From contig JAZQJX010000004.1 of NCBI GenBank assembly GCA_045541875.1, positions 1-54,233 on the forward strand: a DNA stretch of 54,233 nt, in the 5' to 3' direction. This document shows, in pieces, positions 15,857 to 23,210 of the stretch. Every line of letters begins with the position of its first letter. Positions within the stretch are counted from its first letter, which is position 1. This DNA comes from RGIG1828 sp045541875. Lineage in GTDB: Bacteria > Bacillota > Clostridia > UMGS1810. The translations under genes and the position numbers were made by a program. The notes under the pieces were generated by a model that saw only the letters and a program-made list of their open reading frames with translations, was not told the origin of the DNA and ran no database searches.

Positions 15857-16894
15857 GTGTTAGAAAACATCTATACAACAAAAATGAGTGCAAATAAAAA
15901 ACAGTTACAGAATAGATTTACAAAAATCCGTTCTTCAAGCGGTAGAATTTCAAAAATGATGTCATTTGTAATGGCAATATTTATTGCAGTAACAATGTTA
16001 TGTGCAACTGTTGTTATGGCAGCTCTGAATAATGAAGAAGAAACAAAAGAGCCGATAACCTTATATTCAAAAGGCGAAATTATTACACTTGAAAACAAAC
16101 CTTTCATACAAGATAATATGACCTATTTCCCTTTACGAGAAACCTTTAAAAAATTAGGTGTTTTTGAAATTGAGGGTAACGAAATTGTATGGAATAACGG
16201 AACAATTCACATCAAGGTTACGGAGAACACGGAGAAAGAGCCTGTTTCATATACTATAAAAATCGGTAGTGATATGATAGATATAAAAAATGCTAACATT
16301 CCAAGAATAACAGACGCAAGTGCAAAACCGCTTATGAATGTGAAATTGCAAATGCCGGAACAAACACCAATTTTAGTTGGGGATAAAACTTATGTTCCTT
16401 ACACATTGATTGATTATATGCTCAATCGTGGTTTAGGAAATATAAGAAATCATAAAAGGGTATTTGAGTTTATGTTCACTATAAACGGTGAAACCCCGTC
16501 GGCATTTTTATCACAAGGCTTTGTATGGCCCTGTGATGGCGATATATCAAATGCTTTTGGAGAAAGAAAAAATCCTGCTACAAATGAGGAAATAAAGCAT
16601 AATGGAATTGATATTGTTGCACCGGAGGGGACAGATGTAAAATCAGCTATATACGGAACTGTATCAGAAACAGGATATAATGCTGAAAGAGGTTATTTCA
16701 TCATAATTGAAAGGAACAATATTCAAATCGTATATTCAGGACTTATACAAGAAATGCAAGTTGCAAAAGGTGATGAAGTATTTAGAGGACAAAATGTAGG
16801 CAAGGTTGGTAAGACAGGAAAATCAACAGGTGCACATCTGCATTTTGAGGTGCTTATAAACGGTGAATATTATAACCCGGAGCTTGTTGGATAA
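15857..16894 (+). CDS. Membrane-anchored sensor-like paralog 4 (amine-oxidase-like plus LytM/M23 domain)
   Basis: 345 residues from a GTG start chosen because AAGGAGG lies at 15842-15849 and the N-terminus then reads VLENIYTTKM like its paralogs; the longer frame from 15803 overlaps the preceding gene. After the tail and helix (about 34-57) come the amine-oxidase-like strands (79-95 and 171-190) and a C-terminal LytM/M23 peptidase domain (about 225-345). Zinc ligands H248, D252 and the HLH pair (327-329) are present. The position of the usual catalytic His in the YxHL strand is YSGL (293-296), so Gly replaces His, as in degenerate M23 proteins. Peptidoglycan binding with weak or no cleavage is therefore likely, which would suit a cell wall sensor. 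Confidence 0.8.
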   Translation: MLENIYTTKMSANKKQLQNRFTKIRSSSGRISKMMSFVMAIFIAVTMLCATVVMAALNNEEETKEPITLYSKGEIITLENKPFIQDNMTYFPLRETFKKLGVFEIEGNEIVWNNGTIHIKVTENTEKEPVSYTIKIGSDMIDIKNANIPRITDASAKPLMNVKLQMPEQTPILVGDKTYVPYTLIDYMLNRGLGNIRNHKRVFEFMFTINGETPSAFLSQGFVWPCDGDISNAFGERKNPATNEEIKHNGIDIVAPEGTDVKSAIYGTVSETGYNAERGYFIIIERNNIQIVYSGLIQEMQVAKGDEVFRGQNVGKVGKTGKSTGAHLHFEVLINGEYYNPELVG

Positions 16895-16905
16895 TGAATG
16901 AAAAT

Positions 16906-16964
16906 AATCCCAATTTCTGTTAGTTAATCACAAGATTATCTATAGAAGTCGGGATTGTTTTTTT
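16906..16964 (+). terminator. Terminator at the end of the M56 cluster
   Basis: An imperfect stem whose outer arms AATCCC (16906-16911) and GGGATT (16951-16956) are followed by GTTTTTTTG. It begins 12 bases after the stop of paralog 4. The 130 bases between it and the AraC gene contain nothing I recognise. Confidence 0.6.
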
Positions 16965-17093
16965 GTGTGTTATTTAAGGGTGATTTTTTTGGGTTTTAGG
17001 TTTTGCAAGCACGGAAATTTGCTATCAAATATTCCCCTTGTTAGGAACTTGCGTACCTAATACCCGGTTAAATGGTTATATTAAATATTTGAA

Positions 17094-17864
17094 TTATCCG
17101 ATATATTTCGACGGACACACTCCGATTGTTTTTTTAAATTCTCTACTAAAGTGACTCATGTCTGTATAGCCAGAAAGAAAAGCAACATCATTTATCGAGT
17201 ACATTTTTGATTCTAATAATTCTTTTGCTCTTGATATTTTCAGAGTGTTGATGTAATTAATTGGTGATGTTCCCAAAAATGATTTGAAAATTTTTCTGAA
17301 ATATACCGGTGTTATATTGCACATTTGCGAAAGTTTTTCAATGTTTAAAAGCTCTTTTGTGTAATTTTGATGTATGTATTCAACAGCGGGTTTGATAATC
17401 TCATACTTACTTTTTGGAATATACTCCGAAAAAAATTCGTCTTGCATTAAATATAAAATATTATATAGTTCAGCTTTGCATTTAGCGATGTATCCGTTGC
17501 TTTTTGTTTGCCATATTTTCTTTGCTGTATGGAAGTGGTCAGTAACTATACTATGGTTTTTAATGTTTAATACAAATGGTTCAAATGCTTTATCATCATA
17601 AATATCAAAATTAATTGCATAACATTCTCCGGGAGATATAACCGAAACGGCGTAAGTTGAAGCTTTGGGCATATAAATAATATCATTCGCTTTTACGACA
17701 ATTTTTTTTCCATCTTCAAAAATGTATTCTTTTTCGCCGTCCAGATGAATGGCAAATCCGTGGTTTTTTCTGTTTGTATGAACTATTTTTCCGTAGCCTG
17801 CAGGAAGATAGCAGGCAAGAGCTATTTTTTCTATGTTCAGATCATAATTTAATAAGTCATTCAC
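17094..17864 (-). CDS. AraC-family transcriptional regulator
   Basis: 256 residues from a GTG start. The N-terminal half is a cupin-like sensing domain (HLDGEKEYIFEDGKK, then a YMPKAS strand). The C-terminal 100 residues have the two helix-turn-helix motifs of AraC/XylS proteins, LSQMCNITPVYFRKIFK and INDVAFLSGYTDMSHFSREF followed by GVCPSKYI. The open frame extends to an ATG at 17931-17933, but the minus-strand promoter TTGACT-17-TATAAT lies inside that extension, and AAAAGGAG stands 8 bases before the GTG at 17864, so the shorter form is chosen. It is divergent from the glycyl radical enzyme gene and probably controls it. Confidence 0.88.
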   Translation of the reverse strand: MNDLLNYDLNIEKIALACYLPAGYGKIVHTNRKNHGFAIHLDGEKEYIFEDGKKIVVKANDIIYMPKASTYAVSVISPGECYAINFDIYDDKAFEPFVLNIKNHSIVTDHFHTAKKIWQTKSNGYIAKCKAELYNILYLMQDEFFSEYIPKSKYEIIKPAVEYIHQNYTKELLNIEKLSQMCNITPVYFRKIFKSFLGTSPINYINTLKISRAKELLESKMYSINDVAFLSGYTDMSHFSREFKKTIGVCPSKYIG

Positions 17865-17885
17865 TATATCAACTCCTTTTCTGAA

Positions 17886-17914
17886 ATTATATAATTTTGT
17901 TTCGAAATAGTCAA
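17886..17914 (-). promoter_or_regulatory. Promoter of the AraC regulator gene
   Basis: On the minus strand, TTGACT (17909-17914), a 17-base spacer and TATAAT (17886-17891). The start codon at 17864 is 21 bases downstream of the -10, which supports the GTG start. Confidence 0.75.
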
Positions 17915-17932
17915 GTGGTTTTGAAATATACA

Positions 17933-17960
17933 TTGATTTTTCGTTATTAATTTATATAAT
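17933..17960 (+). promoter_or_regulatory. Promoter of the glycyl radical enzyme gene
   Basis: TTGATT (17933-17938), a 16-base spacer and TATAAT (17955-17960), followed by CAGGAGG (17966-17972) and the ATG at 17981. The leader would be very short. The two divergent promoters are only 18 bases apart, so a regulator bound between them could act on both. Confidence 0.65.
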
Positions 17961-17980
17961 GATTTCAGGAGGTTGATTTT

Positions 17981-20209
17981 ATGTTTAAAACACTCAATAC
18001 AGACAGAGAAACAATTGAAATGAAATATCACATTCCGGGAGAAAAATTTGATCCCTTTTACAGATGGAACCACCACGGTTATGATTACGATGCTGCCACT
18101 GGTCTTGATGATGCAGAAATCGAAGCAGGACTTTTAAAACTTTCCGATGAAGTTAAACACCTGCCCCGTCCAGTTCAAAAGGCAAAACTCTTTGAATATG
18201 TTTTGCAAAACACAAGGATAGATATAAACGAACATGACTATTTTATAGGTATTTATACATGGGGACGACCAATATCCAAGTATACAGCCGACAAGTGGTG
18301 TGGTGAGGTTTATAAATTTCATCAGGAACAAGCACAGATTCTGAATGATCTGGCAAAAAGCGGTTGTGTGTACGGCGGTCTTGATTTTGACCACACTGTA
18401 CCCGATTGGGATTCGCTTTTGTCGCTTGGTTTTAAAGGAATACTAAATCGTGCAGAAGGAAGTTTTAACAAAATAAAAGAACCTACCGAAAAGCAAAAAG
18501 CTTTTTATGAAGGGCTTAAAATAGAATATGGTGCAATAATTGATTTTATAGATAGACTTTATGAATATTCGCTTACCAAAAATTTTGAAAAAACTCCAAT
18601 GATTTCACGGTGCCTGAAAAATCTTCGCGATGGTGCGCCCGCAGACACATACGAAGCCCTTCAACTGATATATATATATTTTATGTTGTCAGAACACATA
18701 GAACATTATCAGGTACGTACTTTAGGGTACGGACTTGACACATCTCTTTGGACATTTTACAAAAAAGATATGGAAAGCGGAAAATATACAAAAGAAGAAA
18801 TTGGCGAACTGATAGGTTACTTTTTAATTCAGTTTTCTGCAATAGGAAACTATTGGGGACAGCCTATGTATCTTGGCGGCATGAATGCTGATGGCAGCAC
18901 AAGAGTAACCGAACTTTCACACCTTATTCTGGATGTATATAATGAGCTTGGAATTTATAATCCCAAAATTCAAATAAAGGTAAATAAAACCACTCCGAAA
19001 GAATTCGTATTAAAGGCTCTCGATATGATACGCAGCGGTATAAGCAGTATAGTATTTTGCAATGAAGATATTATCACTAAGTCGCTTATGTCCAAAGGTG
19101 CAACCTATAATGAAGCTATCGATTCAGTAATAACGGGTTGTTATGAATATAAAAAAAGAGGAAAAGGTTGTGGTATGTCGGGTGGTATGTTTAATGCTTT
19201 GAAACCAATTTCATTAGTTCTTGATAATGGAGTTGACACGCTTACCGGCATAAAGTCGGGGCTTGAAATTGGTAATCTCGAAGAAATTGATAGTTTTGAA
19301 AAATTTTATTCTCTTTACCTTAAGCAACTTGAACATATGATTGTTACGTTCCGTAATGCTATTTATGTGTTGGAAGGCAAAATAGAAACGGTTAATCCTG
19401 CTATTCTTTTTTCGGCAACTCTGCCTGAATGCATTGACAAAATGGCACTTGCACACGATAACGGAACCGCAAACGGCTCCGGCATTACATTATCTGCTTT
19501 AGGAAGTGCAGTTGATGCTCTTATGGCAGTGTATGATCTGGTTTATGAAAGGAAATTAACTACGTTAACAGAACTTAAAGCGGCACTTGATGCTAACTGG
19601 GACGGCTATGAAGAACTTCGTATGAAAGCTCTTTCGTGCCCATATAAGTATGGAAACGGTCATCCTATGCCTGATAATTATGCAGCCGCAATTACAACAT
19701 TTGTTCATGATGTTGCAGCCAATATAAGAAATGCTCACGGCGGAAAAATTGGTTTTGAAATACATTCGGCACGTGCATTTATTATTCATGGCGAAAAAAC
19801 AAAAGCAACACCTGATGGCAGAAAGCAAGGGCAGGAAACTTCAAAAAATGCTTCACCAACCCCCGGAGCAGACAAAAATGGTATTACCGCTCTTATAAAT
19901 TCAGCAACAAGAATTGATTCATCTATTTCAAACAGTGGATTTTGCCTTGATGCAATGCTTCATCCCTCTGCTGTACAGGGCGAAGATGGTCTTGCGGCTC
20001 TCTACTCCGTTTTAACAACATATATGAATAAGGGCGGAGCTTCAATCCACTTTAATATATTTAATGCAGATACACTTCGTGATGCGCAAAAAAATCCCGA
20101 AAAGTATAAAAACCTTCAGGTGCGTGTATGCGGATGGAATACCCTTTGGAATAATATGAGTAAGGCGGAACAGGAAGCATATATTTTGAGGGCAGAAAAC
20201 ATTTTATAA
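17981..20209 (+). CDS. Glycyl radical enzyme of the pyruvate formate-lyase superfamily, substrate unknown
   Basis: 742 residues, about the usual length for PFL-like and dehydratase-like members. The active-site thiyl cysteine is in TGCYEY (C387) and the glycyl radical loop near the C-terminus reads RVCGWN (G718), instead of the RVAGY/RVSGYS of PFL, glycerol dehydratase and choline lyase. A radical-SAM activating enzyme is needed to make the radical; none is encoded in the window. The RVCGWN variant and the GCYEY surroundings point to an uncharacterised branch rather than to pyruvate formate-lyase. Next genes are an SMP-30 lactonase and a MATE exporter, with an esterase relic; a sugar or sugar-acid substrate is a guess from that context. 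CAGGAGG precedes the ATG. Oxygen-sensitive, cytosolic. Confidence 0.85.
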   Translation: MFKTLNTDRETIEMKYHIPGEKFDPFYRWNHHGYDYDAATGLDDAEIEAGLLKLSDEVKHLPRPVQKAKLFEYVLQNTRIDINEHDYFIGIYTWGRPISKYTADKWCGEVYKFHQEQAQILNDLAKSGCVYGGLDFDHTVPDWDSLLSLGFKGILNRAEGSFNKIKEPTEKQKAFYEGLKIEYGAIIDFIDRLYEYSLTKNFEKTPMISRCLKNLRDGAPADTYEALQLIYIYFMLSEHIEHYQVRTLGYGLDTSLWTFYKKDMESGKYTKEEIGELIGYFLIQFSAIGNYWGQPMYLGGMNADGSTRVTELSHLILDVYNELGIYNPKIQIKVNKTTPKEFVLKALDMIRSGISSIVFCNEDIITKSLMSKGATYNEAIDSVITGCYEYKKRGKGCGMSGGMFNALKPISLVLDNGVDTLTGIKSGLEIGNLEEIDSFEKFYSLYLKQLEHMIVTFRNAIYVLEGKIETVNPAILFSATLPECIDKMALAHDNGTANGSGITLSALGSAVDALMAVYDLVYERKLTTLTELKAALDANWDGYEELRMKALSCPYKYGNGHPMPDNYAAAITTFVHDVAANIRNAHGGKIGFEIHSARAFIIHGEKTKATPDGRKQGQETSKNASPTPGADKNGITALINSATRIDSSISNSGFCLDAMLHPSAVQGEDGLAALYSVLTTYMNKGGASIHFNIFNADTLRDAQKNPEKYKNLQVRVCGWNTLWNNMSKAEQEAYILRAENIL

Positions 20210-20223
20210 AGTTTGGTGTAATC

Positions 20224-21063
20224 ATGCAAATAATCAGTGAAAAACATTGCGTAATCGGAGAAGGTCCTATTTGGAACGAAAAAGAAAAACGGTTATATTA
20301 CACAAATGGTTCGGAAATATGCATGCTTGATATTTATACAAATAAACTTCAGGTTCGTTCTCTGAAAGTTGGTGTAGCTGCATTGGCATTTGACAAAAAT
20401 AACCGTTTGATTGTGTCAAGGCACGATGGAGTGTTTATACTTAATGACGATGATACAACCGAAGAGTTGTACGATACTGAAAGTCACCACATTTTATATG
20501 CAAACGATATGAAGGTAGGCCCCGACGGCAGGATTTATGTAGGGACACAAAGCGGAAAAAGAAAAGGTGTTTCCGATAAGAACGACGGTAAACTTTATTC
20601 CATTGATAAAGATGGTAATGTCCGTGTGCTGCTCGATAATCTGAATTTATCAAATGGTCTGGAGTGGTCTGTTTCCGAAAAAAGATTTTACCATACTGAT
20701 AGTGGCACAGAGCTTATAAAGGAATATGATTTTGATAAAATAAGCGGTGAAATATTTTTCACCGGCAGACAAGTAAGTGTGCCCGGCGTTGATGGGTTTA
20801 CGATTGACCAAAACGATTTTCTGTATGCAGCTTGTTGGGGATGCGGACATATTGCTGTTATAGATACTTGTGATATGCAGATTAAAGAATATATTAAAGT
20901 TCCTGCAAAAATTCCTGCAAGCTGCTCTTTTGCCGGGAACAATATGGAAATGCTGGCGGTTGTGACTGCAAGCTTTACAGTAGATTTTAATGAGGATAAA
21001 AATGCCGGATTTACATTTGTTAAGGAAATGAATGTAGGAGGCAGAAAACCTTATTTGTTTTAG
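20224..21063 (+). CDS. SMP-30/gluconolactonase-family protein
   Basis: The 279-residue protein fits a six-bladed beta-propeller of the SMP-30/Gluconolactonase/LRE family. The four metal-ligand motifs occur in order: the Glu in GEGPIW (near residue 14), the Asn of ANDMKV with PDGRIYVG following, the Asn of LSNGLEW, and the Asp of VDGFTID. Such enzymes hydrolyse sugar lactones to aldonic acids using a divalent metal. No signal peptide, so cytoplasmic. It begins 14 bases after the glycyl radical enzyme with only a weak ribosome binding site, so translation may be coupled within one transcript. Confidence 0.88.
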   Translation: MQIISEKHCVIGEGPIWNEKEKRLYYTNGSEICMLDIYTNKLQVRSLKVGVAALAFDKNNRLIVSRHDGVFILNDDDTTEELYDTESHHILYANDMKVGPDGRIYVGTQSGKRKGVSDKNDGKLYSIDKDGNVRVLLDNLNLSNGLEWSVSEKRFYHTDSGTELIKEYDFDKISGEIFFTGRQVSVPGVDGFTIDQNDFLYAACWGCGHIAVIDTCDMQIKEYIKVPAKIPASCSFAGNNMEMLAVVTASFTVDFNEDKNAGFTFVKEMNVGGRKPYLF

Positions 21064-21079
21064 TGACGGAGGATAAAAA

Positions 21080-21223
21080 ATGAAATCATTTTTATTAATA
21101 AGACAGTCAAATATGGCTGGCAGAGGAGACAGTATACATTTTAATTCTGCGTCATACAGAATCTTTGGACAACGATATGATGTTGATATAATATTTCTGA
21201 ATTTAATATGTAACAGCAAATAA
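21080..21223 (+). pseudogene. Internally deleted SGNH/sialate O-acetylesterase-type esterase
   Basis: A 47-codon frame with a good ribosome binding site (CGGAGG) encodes MKSFLLIRQSNMAGRGD joined directly to SIHFNSASYRIFGQRYD. The first part is the N-terminal block I of SGNH carbohydrate esterases (GQSNMAGRG, with the active-site Ser). The second is their C-terminal DxxHFN block with the catalytic Asp/His, followed by the usual FGxRY helix. About 200 middle residues that normally separate them are missing. The simplest explanation is an in-frame internal deletion near a shared Asp codon. It lies in the operon between the lactonase and the MATE gene, so a carbohydrate esterase was once part of this pathway. 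A short functional peptide is unlikely. Confidence 0.7.
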
Positions 21224-21234
21224 GGAGACTAACT

Positions 21235-22575
21235 ATGAAGAGAAATAACGTAGACATGCTTACAGGTACAATCACAAAAGGATTACTTTCGATGACAGCT
21301 CCTATTATGATAATGAATGTTCTGCAAGCATTATTTAACATTATTGATATGACGGCTTTGAGCATGTCCTCTGATAGTACGGCGGTGGGTGCCGTAGGTG
21401 CCTGCGGGATATTAACAGTATTATCCACAAGTTTACTTATAGGAATATCCTCAGGTGCAAATATTATTGTTGCCCGTAGAATAGGCGAAAATGATAAAGA
21501 ACGTACAGACAGAGCCGTTATGACATCTATTTTACTGGCAATTGTTGGCGGAATTGCTTTGATGGTCATAGGTGTAATTTTTTCTGAGTTTTTTTTGAGA
21601 TTGACAAACTGTCCTGACATTTTGCTTCCAAAAGCTACAATATATTTTAAAATATATTTTTATGGCGTACCAATTTCCATGATTTACAATTTTTGTGCTT
21701 CTATATTGCGGGCAACAGGAGACTCAAAAAGACCTATGTATTTTTTAACACTCGGTGGAATAATTAAGGTTTTGCTCACAATTTTCTTTGTTACATGCTT
21801 TGATATGAGCGTTGAGGGTGTTGCTTTCGCAACAATTATTTCAAGCACAGTATCGTGTACTTTGATTTTATTAACACTATTAAAATTCCAGGATGTTGTT
21901 CATATTAACTTTAAACAAATTAAATTTGATATCAAGGAACTTAAAGATATTTTATTTATCGGCATTCCTGCAGGATTACAAAGTGCGTTGTATTCTGTTG
22001 CAAATGTTGTAATTACTACCGCTGTTAATAGTTTTGGAGCAGACGCAACCACTGGAATTGCTATTGCAAATCAGTTTGACGGAATACTCTATCAAATTAT
22101 ATGGGCTCCATCAATTGCCGTTGCACCTTTTGTTTCACAAAATGTGGGTGCAAGGAATATAAAAAGGGTAAAGAAAACTGTCGTAAGTGCAGTTTTAATA
22201 ACAGTAGCATTCGGAGCAACATTTGGACTGCTTTCGGCAATTTTCTCAAAACAATTATCATCAATTATGTCTTCAAACCCGGCTGTTATCGCATATTCGC
22301 AAGAAAAAATGATTATTATTTCAAGTACATATTTTATTTGCGGTATTAATGAGGTAATGGGTGGTGTATTAAGAGGGCTTGGAAAACCGATTATCCCAAC
22401 AGTTTCTATCCTGATATTTATGTGTTTGTTAAGGTTTGTATGGGTTTATGCATTTTTTCCGCTTTGTCCAAACTTTACATTTTTGTATGCGGTTTGGCCG
22501 ATTGGCTGGATACTGTCAATAATAACATTGGTTAGTGCTTATTGTATAGAAATAAGGAAACGCAAAAGTAATTAA
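21235..22575 (+). CDS. MATE-family efflux transporter
   Basis: 446 residues with twelve predicted membrane helices. Features include an N-terminal TKGLLSMTAPIMIMNVLQAL, ILRATGDSKRPM at the end of the first bundle and GGVLRGLGKPIIPT in the second, as in the NorM/DinF-like MATE group. It would export a small molecule with Na+ or H+ exchange. AAGGAGA precedes the ATG. It closes the glycyl radical enzyme operon, so the pathway's substrate or product may be the cargo; this is inference from position. Confidence 0.88.
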   Translation: MKRNNVDMLTGTITKGLLSMTAPIMIMNVLQALFNIIDMTALSMSSDSTAVGAVGACGILTVLSTSLLIGISSGANIIVARRIGENDKERTDRAVMTSILLAIVGGIALMVIGVIFSEFFLRLTNCPDILLPKATIYFKIYFYGVPISMIYNFCASILRATGDSKRPMYFLTLGGIIKVLLTIFFVTCFDMSVEGVAFATIISSTVSCTLILLTLLKFQDVVHINFKQIKFDIKELKDILFIGIPAGLQSALYSVANVVITTAVNSFGADATTGIAIANQFDGILYQIIWAPSIAVAPFVSQNVGARNIKRVKKTVVSAVLITVAFGATFGLLSAIFSKQLSSIMSSNPAVIAYSQEKMIIISSTYFICGINEVMGGVLRGLGKPIIPTVSILIFMCLLRFVWVYAFFPLCPNFTFLYAVWPIGWILSIITLVSAYCIEIRKRKSN

Positions 22576-22612
22576 CCCTACCAGGCAAAATTACTTGTAA
22601 AATAAGTAATTT

Positions 22613-22753
22613 ATCGCAAGCTTAGTTGATTCTGTCTGTGCAGTTAAAAGATTTGTTTTTGAGAAAAAAAGAGTAACATTTGATACACTTTGTGAAATTT
22701 TAAAGAACAATTGGCATGGCAAACAATCTTCCAACAAAACTTCCAACAAATAA
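22613..22753 (+). pseudogene. Fragment of a second glycyl radical enzyme gene
   Basis: The 46-codon frame reads IASLVDSVCAVKRFVFEKK then RVTFDTLCEILKNNWHG. It aligns with the intact glycyl radical enzyme upstream (residues near 510-550: SAVDALMAVYDLVYE, then LTELKAALDANWDGYE). Upstream and downstream parts of such a gene are missing or scrambled. It is a decayed relic, diverged enough that it is not a recent copy of the neighbour. Confidence 0.55.
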
Positions 22754-22808
22754 AGAAATATCATCTGCACAGAAAATGTTTAAAAGTATTTAAAGCTCAA
22801 TATCAGAT

Positions 22809-22904
22809 TTAAATATATTGGGTTGGAGATACACCGGTATGTTTTTTAAAAGTTTTTGAAAACTCATATATACTGGAATATCCTAAAGAAAGAGATATGT
22901 CGGA
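22809..22904 (-). pseudogene. Fragment of an AraC-family regulator gene
   Basis: On the minus strand a 30-residue frame reads DISLSLGYSSIYEFSKTF and continues KKHTGVSPTQYI to a stop at 22809-22811. This is the C-terminal helix-turn-helix of an AraC protein (compare the intact regulator's FLSGYTDMSHFSREF). Stops lie just upstream, so the gene is broken. With the adjacent glycyl radical enzyme relic it marks a dead second regulator-enzyme locus. The rest of 22576-23100 holds hairpins but no other recognisable gene. Confidence 0.55.
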
Positions 22905-22949
22905 TTAAGCGTAATAATTTGGAATATACATTTCGTTAACTGAAAAAAC

Positions 22950-23021
22950 AAATCTCAAAATGGGTTGTCGCAATTTGAGTTATAAATAATCAACTTGTGG
23001 CAACACATTTTGAGATTTTTA
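22950..23021. repeat. Long hairpin, possible bidirectional terminator
   Basis: A 13 bp perfect outer stem (22950-22962 with 23006-23018) extends inward through another ten or so pairs with G-T pairs and a mismatch, enclosing an AT-rich loop of about 20 bases. T-runs follow on the right and A-runs precede on the left. It could be a terminator in both directions or a miniature palindromic element. Confidence 0.5.
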
Positions 23022-23050
23022 CAATTTATTTTTCCTTTTTCAAAAAAATA

Positions 23051-23080
23051 AAAGCAGGTTCATTTGATTGAACCTACTTT
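23051..23080 (-). terminator. Terminator downstream of the minus-strand small ORF
   Basis: A 12 bp stem with one mismatch (23051-23062 with 23069-23080), loop TTTGAT. Read on the minus strand it is followed by TTTTATTTTTTTG, so it suits the gene at 23211-23534. Confidence 0.6.
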
Positions 23081-23117
23081 TTGATGATGTCATTGAAACC
23101 TATTCCATATTAACAAT

Positions 23118-23195
23118 CACTTGTTCTCATCTATAATATATCCGTTTCTTGCATCAAATTGCCTTACAAATTTGTGAATTTGTTGCCATATATAT
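23118..23195 (-). pseudogene. Possible short coding remnant
   Basis: A stop-free 25-codon stretch on the minus strand reads IWQQIHKFVRQFDARNGYI and IDENK before a stop. It has protein-like composition but no start or ribosome binding site, and lies just downstream of the minus-strand ORF. It may be a frameshifted tail or chance. Confidence 0.2.
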
Positions 23196-23210
23196 GTTCA
23201 TTAAGAAGTT

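Noticed and set aside
11074..16894. Beta-lactam resistance operon
   Set aside because: No beta-lactamase or penicillin-binding protein gene is present and the M56 protein lacks a penicillin-binding sensor domain; only the BlaI/M56 module is shared.
17867..17933. Longer AraC protein starting at 17933
   Set aside because: A TTGACT-17-TATAAT promoter lies inside the extension, and AAAAGGAG precedes the GTG at 17864.
17981..20209. Plain pyruvate formate-lyase annotation (pflB)
   Set aside because: The radical loop RVCGWN and the GCYEY site do not match PFL, which has two adjacent active-site cysteines and RVSGYA; only superfamily membership is supported.
22720..22755. Short direct repeat CTTCCAACAAA as an insertion site duplication
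   Set aside because: The copies are adjacent with no element between them, so they look like a local tandem duplication inside a relic.
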